Below are positions 51,899 through 60,586 of a stretch of DNA of 64,000 nt, piece after piece. The position numbers and the translations under genes were made by a program. Source of the stretch: Microthrixaceae bacterium (GTDB lineage Bacteria; Actinomycetota; Acidimicrobiia; Acidimicrobiales; Microtrichaceae); assembly GCA_020637215.1 (NCBI GenBank), contig JACJWI010000003.1:337997-401996 (forward strand). The letters are read 5' to 3'. The notes under the pieces are model-generated. The model saw only the letters and a program-made list of their open reading frames with translations, did not search any database and was not told where the DNA came from. Position 1 is the stretch's first letter, and each line of letters opens with the position of its first letter.

Positions 51899-52363
51899 AT
51901 GACGCTGTACCTGGTGCGGCACGGATCCGCGGGCGCGCGCGACGACTCCGATCCCCACGACGACGACCGGCCCCTCGACCCGATCGGCCACCAGCAGGCC
52001 GAGCGGATCCGCGACTGGCTCGTGCACGAGGCGCCGATCGTCGTGCGCTCCAGCCCCTACCGCCGCTGCGTGCAGACCGTCGACCCGCTGGCCGCGGCGC
52101 TGGGCCTCGATGTCGTCGTCGACGAACGACTGGCCGAGGGCACCCCGATCGAGGAGTCCTGGGCGCTGGTCGAGGAGCTCGTCACCACCACGGCCGTCCT
52201 GTGCAGCCACGGCGACGTGATCCCCGAGCTGGTGAGTCGGGCCCAGAGACGGGGCATGGTCGTGCCCGGCAAGAGCGGGTGCTCCAAGGGCTCGGTGTGG
52301 GCGTTGCGGCACTGGGACGACCGCACCTTCGCCACCGGGCTCTACACGCCGGTCCGGGTCTGA
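51899..52363 (+). CDS. sixA: SixA-type phosphohistidine phosphatase
   Basis: The 154-residue protein has the catalytic LYLVRHGSAG at the N-terminus, RSSPYRRCVQTVDPLA and the second histidine in AVLCSHGDVIPELV. SixA removes phosphate from histidine in phosphotransfer proteins; the actinobacterial target is unknown. There is no clear ribosome site. A nine-codon frame (ATG 51856, MGRPPADLT) behind a TACCGT box ends 13 bases before the start. Confidence 0.85.
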   Translation: MTLYLVRHGSAGARDDSDPHDDDRPLDPIGHQQAERIRDWLVHEAPIVVRSSPYRRCVQTVDPLAAALGLDVVVDERLAEGTPIEESWALVEELVTTTAVLCSHGDVIPELVSRAQRRGMVVPGKSGCSKGSVWALRHWDDRTFATGLYTPVRV

Positions 52364-52512
52364 GCCACCCGCACGGTCGAGGCGCGCCGTCGAGCCGCGC
52401 CGTGCCGACGCGCCGGGCCGTCCCGCTGGGACATCGGACACGCCGGGGCTCCGATCGGTTACGCTCCGCGGATCCGACCGGGGGTGGTCGGCGACGGCTC
52501 TCGGGGGGTTCC

Positions 52513-53373
52513 ATGAAGCGGCTTTCGGCCATCGGTGCGTTGCTCGTCGCGGTGTCGCTGCTCGGAGCGGCCTGCACGGTGGGAGGTCCGGCCCCCACCG
52601 ATTGGAAGGTCAAGCCCGCCACGATCAAGGTCGTCACGGGCGAGGACATGGACGCCGGCGACGAGCCGTACGTGATCCAGGTCGGGTTCCGCTCCAAGCT
52701 CGGCGTCGCCGGCTCGACGCACGTCCAGGTGGCCTCGCAGTGCCGGTCCGGTGCGCTGCCGGCCACCGACGCGGCGCCCAACGGCACCACGGTGGCGGTC
52801 CCGGCCGGCTCGGCCGATGTGGCCTTCCCCCAGGCCCAGAACCTCGACATCGGCGACGTGCTCCTCGGCACCGCCCCGCTCGAGATCTTCGGCACGCTGA
52901 CCTTCGTCATGGAGCGCGACGGCATCCTCGACAGCTGCGCCATGACCGACGCCTTCGAGTCCGCGCTGGTGCCCGTCATGCACGACGCGCTCGAGACGCT
53001 GATCGCCTCGTCGCCGGTGCCGCCCACCCAGGAGCAGCTGATCTCGCTGATCGTGGACAACATCGGGAACTTCCTCAACGCGGTCGGCAGCTTCCTGGCC
53101 GCCATCATCGAGGGACTCGGCAACCCCGACGACGTCATCGGTGTGGGGGTGCAGATCCTGTTGCCGACCGCCGGTGCGTTCACCGACCTGCTCAACACCG
53201 CCTTCTCGATCGGAGGGGTGTTCCTGCCGGGACTCGAGTCGGGCTTCATCCCGATCAACGGGCTGCCCAGCTCGGTGAAGATCCGGGTGGGGTCGCTGCT
53301 GCCGTCCGCTGCCACGTTCGACTTCGACGGCGACGCCGCCCACTACGTGTACTCGAGCACCGTCGGAGCCTGA
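52513..53373 (+). CDS. Putative lipoprotein of unknown function
   Basis: The 286-residue precursor has a signal sequence with lipobox LGAAC (Cys21). The mature protein is mostly beta-rich with two further cysteines (ASQCRSG, DSCAMTD) that may pair. It contains a hydrophobic stretch near residues 180-225 (SLIVDNIGNFLNAVGSFLAAIIEGL). The C-terminal segment SSVKIRVGSLLPSAATFDFDGD looks like a sandwich domain edge. I do not recognise the family. It stands alone, with TACGCT at 52459 as a possible -10 box. Confidence 0.7.
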   Translation: MKRLSAIGALLVAVSLLGAACTVGGPAPTDWKVKPATIKVVTGEDMDAGDEPYVIQVGFRSKLGVAGSTHVQVASQCRSGALPATDAAPNGTTVAVPAGSADVAFPQAQNLDIGDVLLGTAPLEIFGTLTFVMERDGILDSCAMTDAFESALVPVMHDALETLIASSPVPPTQEQLISLIVDNIGNFLNAVGSFLAAIIEGLGNPDDVIGVGVQILLPTAGAFTDLLNTAFSIGGVFLPGLESGFIPINGLPSSVKIRVGSLLPSAATFDFDGDAAHYVYSSTVGA

Positions 53374-53407
53374 GCTCGTCGGCCCCGGGCGACGGCAGCG
53401 GTCGCGG

Positions 53408-53884
53408 TCAGCGCTGGCTGCCGACCGGGTCCGGTTCGGCGATTCCTGCGAGGACGGCTCGGGCCGCGTCGTGGAGCGCGGCGAGCTGGGTGTGGGTGAG
53501 CGTCTCACCCAGCAGCGCCTGCACCGCGTCGATGTAGGCCGGTTCGGCCTCGGCCATCGCGGCGCGGGCCCGGGCGGTCGGCCCCACGTGCGCACCCCTT
53601 CGATCGTTGGGGCAGCGGGTCTTTTCCAGCAGGCCGCGTTCGGTCATGCGGCTGACCTGATGGGACACCCGGCTCTTCTCCCAGCCGAGCGCGTCGACCA
53701 GCTCGAACAGCCGCATCCGCCCGTCGGGACGGGAGCTGAGCGCGGCCAGGACCTTGTAGTCGGTGCACGACAGCTGCGAGCCGGAGCCCAGTCGGCGGCC
53801 CAGCTCGGTCTCCACCTGTTCGTACATCGACTGGACGGCCTCCCAGACCACCCACGCCGGTTCGTCGGTCACGTCCTCCAGCAT
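53408..53884 (-). CDS. MarR-family transcriptional regulator
   Basis: The 158-residue winged-helix protein has the MarR core LSCTDYKVLAALSSRPDGRMRLFELVDALGWEKSRVSHQVSRMTERGLLEKTRCPNDRRG with the DxRG wing motif. It is divergent from a yceI - oxidoreductase - pirin set and an inverted repeat lies over the shared promoter region, so it probably represses both directions. The single cysteine in the wing (TRCPND) and the one in LSCTD could allow redox sensing, which is speculative. ATG start at 53884. Confidence 0.92.
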   Translation of the reverse strand: MLEDVTDEPAWVVWEAVQSMYEQVETELGRRLGSGSQLSCTDYKVLAALSSRPDGRMRLFELVDALGWEKSRVSHQVSRMTERGLLEKTRCPNDRRGAHVGPTARARAAMAEAEPAYIDAVQALLGETLTHTQLAALHDAARAVLAGIAEPDPVGSQR

Positions 53885-53887
53885 ACC

Positions 53888-53931
53888 TTGGGAATGGTTG
53901 ACACATCCGCTATGTTGGAGGATGTATCAAC
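53888..53931 (+). promoter_or_regulatory. yceI promoter with MarR operator
   Basis: TTGGGA (53888-53893), a 17-base spacer and TATGTT (53911-53916) form a good promoter, giving a leader of about 32 nt with GAGGAG before yceI. GTTGACACATCC (53897-53908) and GGATGTATCAAC (53920-53931) match as inverted repeats at 11 of 12 positions and flank the -10 box with centres 23 bases apart. This is a strong operator candidate. Confidence 0.65.
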
Positions 53932-53954
53932 TACTCACCACGAGGAGCCAGAGA

Positions 53955-54515
53955 ATGTCCACCACCGAATCCACCACCGCGACCGGCACCTACACGATCG
54001 ATCCGGCCCACAGCCGGATCGGATTCGTCGCCCGTCACGCCATGGTCACCAAGGTCCGTGGCTCCTTCACCGAGTTCAGCGGCAGCGGCTCCTTCGACGA
54101 GGAGAACCCGGCCAACTCCCAGCTGCAGCTGACCATCCAGGCGAACAGCATCGACACCGGCAACGCCGACCGGGACGGCCACCTGCGCAGCAACGACTTC
54201 TTCGACATGGAGACCTTCCCCGAGATCACCTTCGCGTCGACCGGGGTCGCCAAGACCGTCGACGACACCTTCGAGGTGACCGGCGACCTGACCATCAAGG
54301 GCGTCACCAGGTCCGTGACCGTCGAGTTCGACTACACCGGCACCGCCGTCGATCCGTACGGCAACACGCGCCTCGGCCTCGAGGGCAAGACCACCGTCAA
54401 CCGCAAGGACTGGGGCGTCAACTGGAACGCCGCGCTGGAGGCCGGCGGCGTGCTCGTCAGCGAGAAGGTGACCCTCGAGTTCGACGTCTCCGCGATCCGC
54501 TCCGCGGACGCCTGA
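53955..54515 (+). CDS. yceI: YceI-family lipocalin-like protein
   Basis: The 186-residue protein has the YceI beta-barrel pattern: GTYTIDPAHSRIGFVARHAMVTKVRGSFTEFSG, DGHLRSNDFFDMETFPEITFAS and VTGDLTIKGVTRSVTVEFDY. YceI proteins bind isoprenoids or other hydrophobic ligands. There is no signal peptide, so it is cytoplasmic, as is common in actinobacteria. The ATG has GGAG eight bases upstream. It is the first gene of a MarR-controlled set. Confidence 0.93.
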   Translation: MSTTESTTATGTYTIDPAHSRIGFVARHAMVTKVRGSFTEFSGSGSFDEENPANSQLQLTIQANSIDTGNADRDGHLRSNDFFDMETFPEITFASTGVAKTVDDTFEVTGDLTIKGVTRSVTVEFDYTGTAVDPYGNTRLGLEGKTTVNRKDWGVNWNAALEAGGVLVSEKVTLEFDVSAIRSADA

Positions 54516-54538
54516 GGCCGATCGGCAGGTTGCGACCC

Positions 54539-55444
54539 ATGGGTGACTACGGCCGTGATGTCCAGTTCGGACTGTTCCTCTCGCCCGATACGGCGATCCT
54601 CGACCAGACGTTGGCGACCGCTCAGGCCGCTGACGCTGCCGGTCTTGAGCTGATCGGGATCCAGGACCATCCGTACCAGAAGCAGTTCCTCGACACGTGG
54701 GCCCTGATGGCGACCGTGTTGGCGCGCACCGAGTGGATCCGCGTGTTCCCCGACGTCGCCAGCCTGCCGTTGCGGCCACCCGCAGTGCTCGCCAAGGCCG
54801 CGGCCAGCCTCGATGTGATCTCGGGCGGTCGATTCGAACTGGGGTTGGGCGCCGGCGCGTTCTGGGAGGCGATCGCGGCGATGGGCGGGCCCAACCGCAG
54901 CGGCGCCGAAGCCGCCGAGGCGTTGACCGAGGCGGTCGAAATCGTTCGTCTCATGTGGTCCGCTCAACGCTCGGTCCGCTTCACCGGCACCCACTACCAG
55001 ATCGCCGGGGTGCACCCCGGTCCGCAACCGGCGCACGACATGGGCATCTGGTTGGGAGTCGGCGGGCCCCGCATGTTGGCGCTGGTCGGGCGTGCCGCGG
55101 ACGGCTGGCTGCCCTCCAACGGGTTCTTCCCGCCCGACAAGCTGCCCGACATGCACCGGCGTATCGATGACGCCGCCGCCGACGCCGGCCGGGACCCGTC
55201 GGACATCTCGCGGATCTACAACGTGTGGGGCACGATCACCGACGGCCCCTCCAACGGCGAGTTCGACGGCCCGGTCGATCAGTGGATCGACACGTTGACC
55301 GGTCTCGTGCTCGATGGCGGCATGAACGCGTTCGTGTTCGGAGCCGAGGGCGACGACCCTGCCCAGATGTCCGCGTTCATGGACCGGGTCGTCCCCGCCG
55401 TCCGTGAACAGGTCGCCGCCGGCCGATCCGGCCGCACCCCGTAG
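54539..55444 (+). CDS. LLM-class (luciferase-like) F420- or FMN-dependent oxidoreductase
   Basis: The 301-residue TIM-barrel protein has VQFGLFLSPD, LIGIQDHPYQKQFLDTWALMATVLARTE, LPLRPPAVLAKAAASLDVISGGRFELGLGAG, and IWLGVGGPRMLALVGRAADGWLPSNGFFPPDKL, typical of F420-dependent members. An F420-linked FrhB-like protein in the same window supports F420 use, but the cofactor is inferred. It follows yceI by 23 bases and precedes the pirin gene by 12. Confidence 0.88.
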   Translation: MGDYGRDVQFGLFLSPDTAILDQTLATAQAADAAGLELIGIQDHPYQKQFLDTWALMATVLARTEWIRVFPDVASLPLRPPAVLAKAAASLDVISGGRFELGLGAGAFWEAIAAMGGPNRSGAEAAEALTEAVEIVRLMWSAQRSVRFTGTHYQIAGVHPGPQPAHDMGIWLGVGGPRMLALVGRAADGWLPSNGFFPPDKLPDMHRRIDDAAADAGRDPSDISRIYNVWGTITDGPSNGEFDGPVDQWIDTLTGLVLDGGMNAFVFGAEGDDPAQMSAFMDRVVPAVREQVAAGRSGRTP

Positions 55445-55456
55445 GGAGGAGCCCAC

Positions 55457-56431
<975 letters not shown>

Positions 56432-56453
56432 CCGGACCCTCGGAGGCAGCCCC

Positions 56454-56859
56454 GTGCAGCAGGTGCGCGCCGACCTGTGGGCCACCCGGCCCGACGTCCA
56501 ATCGGAACGGCTGGTCACCCACGCGCATCTGTGGGTCTCTCCTGACGCGGGCAACGTCATGTTCCACAACACCGGGACCGACGCCGACCTCGACCACATC
56601 GAGCTCCTGGGTGGCATCGCACACCAGTACCGGCGACACGATCTTCCACCGGGACGGGCGGTGGCGGGTCGTCCTGCTGGGCCAGGGCGACCCCGACGCC
56701 ATGTTCGGCACGCTCGACGTGCTGGCCGAACTGGAGCCCGACGTGGTGGCGTCGAGCGCATTCGACGGCATCACCGGCGCGTACGAGCTCGGTGATCGCC
56801 CATGGGCGTCGTGCGTGGCCGAGGCCCGAGATGGGCTCGAACGCACGCTGGCGACCTGA
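56454..56859 (+). pseudogene. Internally deleted metallo-beta-lactamase-fold protein gene
   Basis: The first frame starts at GTG 56454 with GGAGG upstream and reads MQQVRADLWATRPDVQSERL ... HIELLGGIAHQY, like the beginning of an MBL-fold protein. The typical end appears in a different frame from about 56628: TGDTIFHRDGRWRVVLLGQGDPDAMFGTLDVLAELEPDVVASS and on to a stop at 56859. The central part with the HxHxDH metal site is missing. A deletion of several hundred bases with frameshift at about 56627 explains both. It is the last gene of the MarR-controlled set. Confidence 0.75.
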
Positions 56860-56909
56860 GCGTGATCAGCGCTCGCGGGCTCGCCTCGGAGAGCCGAGAG
56901 GAGATGGGG

Positions 56910-58583
56910 CTACGCGCTCGCCGGGTCGGCGGGTGCGTCGGCGTTCACGGGTGGCCTGCCGGGCCCGTGCGGGCCCCCACCGGCGTGCGGGTCCACGTCG
57001 AGGCCGCGGAACCAGACCAGGGCGGCGTTCAGGAGCAGGACCAGCGCCCCGACCACCATCGCGGCACCGAAGCCGTCCGCGAAGCTCATCTGCGCCCCGT
57101 GGACCAACGCTCCCGCGGCGGCTCCCGAGCCACTGGAAGCGGCGTGCTGGGCTGCGGCCAGAGTCTCGTTGACCGACGTTCCCGCGGTCGAGGCGAGCGC
57201 GGGGCCGACGTGGCTGGCGATGTTGGATCGGTACACCGACGAGATCACGCTGCCGAGCACCGCGACGCCCAGCGCTCCGCCGAGCTCCCGTGACAGGTCG
57301 TTCACCGCTGAGCCCACACCGGCCTTGGACCGCGGGACTGCGGTCATGATCAGCGTCGTCGACGGCGCGGTCGACTGACCTGCTCCCAGCCCGAGCAGGC
57401 AGAAGCCGACCAGCAGGAGCGCCAGCGACGTCGTCGGTGACGCGGTCGACAACAGAGTGAGACCACCCGCCGACATGATCAGGCCGACTCCGACCACTCC
57501 CCGATGGCCGAAGCGCCGCACGAACGTGGCACTCAACGGCGCCCCGATCATGCTCATGACGCCGATCGGAAGCCCCGCGAGGCCGGCTTGGAGCGGTGAG
57601 TAGCCGTGGGCGATCTGCAGGTACTGCGCCATGGCGAAGAACAGCCCGAACGCCGCGAAGTACTGCAGCGTGATCGTGGTCGAGCCGACCGAGAACGACC
57701 TGTTCCTGAACAGCCGGACATCGAGCATCGGGTTCGCATTGCGCAGCTCCCACGTGACGAATGCGCCCACCAGGACGACTGCAGCGGCGATGGATCCCAG
57801 GGTGGTCGTCGAGGTCCATCCGTTGTCGGGACCTTCGATGATCCCGTACAGCAGCGTCCCGACCGCTGCGATCGCGAGCATCACTCCGAGCGGATCGAGG
57901 ATCGCCTCGTGGGGATCCGAGGAGTTGGGCAGGAGGTAGGCGCCTGCCACCAACGCGACCGCGGCGATCACGACGCTGATCAGGAACACCGATCCCCAGG
58001 AGTAGTGCTCGAGCAGGAACCCGGAGACGATCGGGCCGATGGCACCTCCGAGCCCGGCGAAACCGGCCCAGATCGCGATCGCGCGTTGGCGCTCGCGTGG
58101 ATCGTGGAACACGTTCGCCAGGATCGACAGCGTCCCCGGCATGATGAACGCCGCTCCGAGGCCGGTGACGCCACGCAGCGCGATGAGGTGCCAGTTCTCC
58201 GTCGCGAAGATCGAGACGAAGGACGCTGCACCGAAGATGACCATGCCGAGCTGCAGCGCGGACTTACGGCCGTAGCGGTCAGCCAGCGCGCCGGCCGGCA
58301 ACAGCAGCACGGCGAAGACCAGGCCGTAGGCGTTGACCATCCACTGGAGGTCGCTCTGGGCCGACCCCAGGTCCGCCTGGATCTTGGGGAGCGCCACGTT
58401 GAGCGACGAGTTGCCGGCGACCACGAGCACCAGCGACAGGCACAGGCACGCCAGGATCCACCAGCGTCGTTCACGGATCCACGACTCGGGGTGCGCGGTC
58501 ATGGGGTGCCTCGCATCAGCGGTGCCGTCGAGGTCATCGCCTCCCGAGGCTGCGTCAGGCCTCGCATCCGATGGCGTGGACAT
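56910..58583 (-). CDS. MFS drug efflux transporter, DHA2 (EmrB/QacA) family
   Basis: The 557-residue protein has about 14 hydrophobic segments. Family motifs are VVAGNSSLNVALPKIQADLG, the loop 2-3 motif LADRYGRKSALQLG, RGVTGLGAAFIMPGTLSI and motif C-like GGAIGPIVSGFLLEHYSWGSVFLI. It probably exports lipophilic drugs using the proton gradient. ATG 58583 lies six bases after TATGTC; a longer frame runs through the operators and is rejected. It is divergent from a TetR gene with two operator-like repeats between them. Confidence 0.93.
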   Translation of the reverse strand: MSTPSDARPDAASGGDDLDGTADARHPMTAHPESWIRERRWWILACLCLSLVLVVAGNSSLNVALPKIQADLGSAQSDLQWMVNAYGLVFAVLLLPAGALADRYGRKSALQLGMVIFGAASFVSIFATENWHLIALRGVTGLGAAFIMPGTLSILANVFHDPRERQRAIAIWAGFAGLGGAIGPIVSGFLLEHYSWGSVFLISVVIAAVALVAGAYLLPNSSDPHEAILDPLGVMLAIAAVGTLLYGIIEGPDNGWTSTTTLGSIAAAVVLVGAFVTWELRNANPMLDVRLFRNRSFSVGSTTITLQYFAAFGLFFAMAQYLQIAHGYSPLQAGLAGLPIGVMSMIGAPLSATFVRRFGHRGVVGVGLIMSAGGLTLLSTASPTTSLALLLVGFCLLGLGAGQSTAPSTTLIMTAVPRSKAGVGSAVNDLSRELGGALGVAVLGSVISSVYRSNIASHVGPALASTAGTSVNETLAAAQHAASSGSGAAAGALVHGAQMSFADGFGAAMVVGALVLLLNAALVWFRGLDVDPHAGGGPHGPGRPPVNADAPADPASA

Positions 58584-58589
58584 CTCTGA

Positions 58590-58627
58590 GACATAGTGTC
58601 GCACTCTAGGACACATTGTCCTACAGT
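58590..58627. promoter_or_regulatory. Paired TetR operators and divergent promoters
   Basis: GACATAGTGTC (58590-58600) and GGACACATTGTCC (58609-58621) are both inverted repeats of GACA-N3-TGTC, with centres 20 bases apart. The first overlaps TATGTC, the -10-like box six bases before the MFS start. The second abuts TACAGT (58622-58627), eight bases before the tetR ATG. This fits repression of both genes by the TetR protein. Confidence 0.65.
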
Positions 58628-58635
58628 GACAACCG

Positions 58636-59262
58636 ATGGCTCCGCTCCCCGACGCCGATCCACCACCCGCTCGGCGTGTCGATCCCCGGGTGGTCCACAC
58701 CCGTCAGGTCGTCATCGACGCAGTTGCGGACCTGCTCTCCACCGACGGCCTCGCGCAGCTCACGATGGACGCGATCGCCGCCCGCTCGGGCGTCGCCCGA
58801 TCGACCATCTATCGGCACTGGCCCGATCGAGTGGAGCTCATGGTCGACGTGTTCGAGTCCGTCAGCTCGGTGGCCGATCCCCTCGATCCGTGCGGTCCGC
58901 TCCACGCCGACCTGCGCGCCACCGGCGACAGCCTGGCCCGGGGTCTGACCGAGCACCGGTGGGGGCTGATCCTCTCGTGTCTGGTCGGGACCGCGGGCCA
59001 CGACGACGAGATCCACCGAGCCCTCAACACCTTCGGTCGGGCCCGTCGTGCCGAGTCCGCAGAGATCTTCTCCCGAGCGATGGAGCGAGGGGAGATCGGC
59101 TCCGACATCGATCCTGTGTGCGAAGCCGAACGCTTCGCGGGGCCGTTCTTCCTGCGACGACTCGTCACCGCCGACACGCTCGACGCGGACTTCGTCGAAG
59201 CGCAGGTCCGGGCGACGTGCCGTGCGCTCGGCGCACCCTACGAACACCCCCCAGCGGTCTGA
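58636..59262 (+). CDS. TetR-family transcriptional repressor
   Basis: The 208-residue protein has the TetR helix-turn-helix VIDAVADLLSTDGLAQLTMDAIAARSGVARSTIYRHWPDRVELMVDVFES and an all-helical ligand-binding domain. It is divergent from the MFS exporter gene and probably responds to the exported compound. The ATG at 58636 lies eight bases after TACAGT and lacks a ribosome site. Its stop is four bases from the convergent dehydrogenase stop. Confidence 0.92.
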   Translation: MAPLPDADPPPARRVDPRVVHTRQVVIDAVADLLSTDGLAQLTMDAIAARSGVARSTIYRHWPDRVELMVDVFESVSSVADPLDPCGPLHADLRATGDSLARGLTEHRWGLILSCLVGTAGHDDEIHRALNTFGRARRAESAEIFSRAMERGEIGSDIDPVCEAERFAGPFFLRRLVTADTLDADFVEAQVRATCRALGAPYEHPPAV

Positions 59263-59266
59263 TCCC

Positions 59267-60484
59267 TCAGCGCTCCTCGATCCCCCACGGCGAGCCGTAC
59301 TCGCCGCCGAGCAGGTCCAGGAACGGGACCGGTGCCATGGCCTCGGGTCCGACGACTCCGGCACCGGTCCACACCCCGGCGTCGATCAGCTCGCACGCGA
59401 TCACCGGACCGACGGCGGTCTGCCACACGACGGCCTGGGCGCCGTCGCGACCCATGGTCTCGGCGTTGTCGACCACGTGGTACAGGTAGACGTCACGCGG
59501 ACCGGTGGCGTTGCCCTCGGCGTCCTTGCCCGTCCCGGTCACCCACGCCCCGGCGCAGGTCTTGCCCTCGATGCGGTCCCCGAGGCCGGCCGGATCGGGA
59601 AGGCAGGCCGCCACCACGTCACGAGGTGACACCGAGGACCCCTTGACCGAGACCGGGTCGGTGCGGTCGAGGCCGAGCTTGTGGAGCGTTTCGAGCACCT
59701 GGATGAACTCGTCGCCCAAGCCGTACTTGAAGGTGACCCGCTCGCAGTCGATCCAGCGCGGGACCAGCAGGACCTCTTCGTGTTCGACGTTGACGCACTC
59801 GACGTCGCCGATGCCCTCGGGGAACCGGAACACCTCGGGTTCGGAGAACGGCGGTGTGGTGTACCAGCCGCGGTCGCGCTCCCAGATCACCGGCGGGTTC
59901 AGGCACTCCTCGATGACGGTCCAGATCGAGAAGGTCGGTGCGAAGTCGTAGCCGCGCACCACCATGTCGGCCCCGTCGCGGATGCCCACCTCCTGGATCG
60001 AGGAGAAGAGCTCGTCGGCGGCGTAGCGGGCGAACACGTCGGCCATGCCGGGCTCCACCCCCATGCCGCACACCGCGAGCAGCCCCCGCTCGGTCCACTT
60101 TTCGGCCTTGGCGAACTGGCGGTCGCCGAGCTTGACGCCGGTGAGCTCGTGGGGCCGGTCCGGGTGCGGCTCCGAGATCGACATGGCCATGTCCATGTAG
60201 TTCGCACCCGCGGCGAACGCGCCGTCGAAGATCGGCATGACGAACCGGGGGTCGGCCGCGTTCATGACCAGATCGGCGCGGGCGTCGGTGGCGGCAGCGG
60301 CGATCGACGCCGGGTCCGACGCGTCGAGGGTGGTGGCGGTGAACCGGTCGTCGCGAGACGCGACCCGTTCGGCCCGGGCCGGGTCGATGTCGCCCACGAC
60401 GATCGACTCGACGAACTCGCGGTGCGATGCGATCGCGCAGAACGCGTCGCCGACCCCTCCCGCTCCGACCAGCATAATCCTCAT
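59267..60484 (-). CDS. Saccharopine dehydrogenase-like protein
   Basis: The 405-residue protein begins MRIMLVGAGGVGDAFCAIASHREF with a Rossmann NAD(P)-binding motif. It continues with VVGDIDPARAERV, MNAADPRFVMPIFDGAFAAGANYMDMA and GMGVEPGMADVFARYAADELF. These resemble carboxynorspermidine/carboxyspermidine dehydrogenase-type members as much as true saccharopine reductases. A polyamine or lysine-related role cannot be chosen from sequence. The ATG lies seven bases after TAGCCT (60497-60492), again suggesting a leaderless mRNA. Confidence 0.88.
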   Translation of the reverse strand: MRIMLVGAGGVGDAFCAIASHREFVESIVVGDIDPARAERVASRDDRFTATTLDASDPASIAAAATDARADLVMNAADPRFVMPIFDGAFAAGANYMDMAMSISEPHPDRPHELTGVKLGDRQFAKAEKWTERGLLAVCGMGVEPGMADVFARYAADELFSSIQEVGIRDGADMVVRGYDFAPTFSIWTVIEECLNPPVIWERDRGWYTTPPFSEPEVFRFPEGIGDVECVNVEHEEVLLVPRWIDCERVTFKYGLGDEFIQVLETLHKLGLDRTDPVSVKGSSVSPRDVVAACLPDPAGLGDRIEGKTCAGAWVTGTGKDAEGNATGPRDVYLYHVVDNAETMGRDGAQAVVWQTAVGPVIACELIDAGVWTGAGVVGPEAMAPVPFLDLLGGEYGSPWGIEER

Positions 60485-60501
60485 GGCCGGCAGGCTACCG
60501 A

Positions 60502-60565
60502 CCACCCCGTTCTGTTCGTTGTTTCACAACGTCAGCGTTGTGAAACAACGAACAGAACGGGGTGG
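60502..60565. repeat. 64-bp palindrome, family C copy 3
   Basis: Perfect 30-bp arms (60502-60531 and 60536-60565) flank a TCAG loop. The outer CCCGTTCTGTTCGTTG and inner CACAACGTCAG match the copies at 38042 and 40781. The bases between them differ (GTTT in place of GGAT) and the opposite arm changes to match. It lies between ccmI and the dehydrogenase gene, both on the minus strand. Confidence 0.96.
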
Positions 60566-60586
60566 GGGGGCGGGTCAGGGGGCGGG

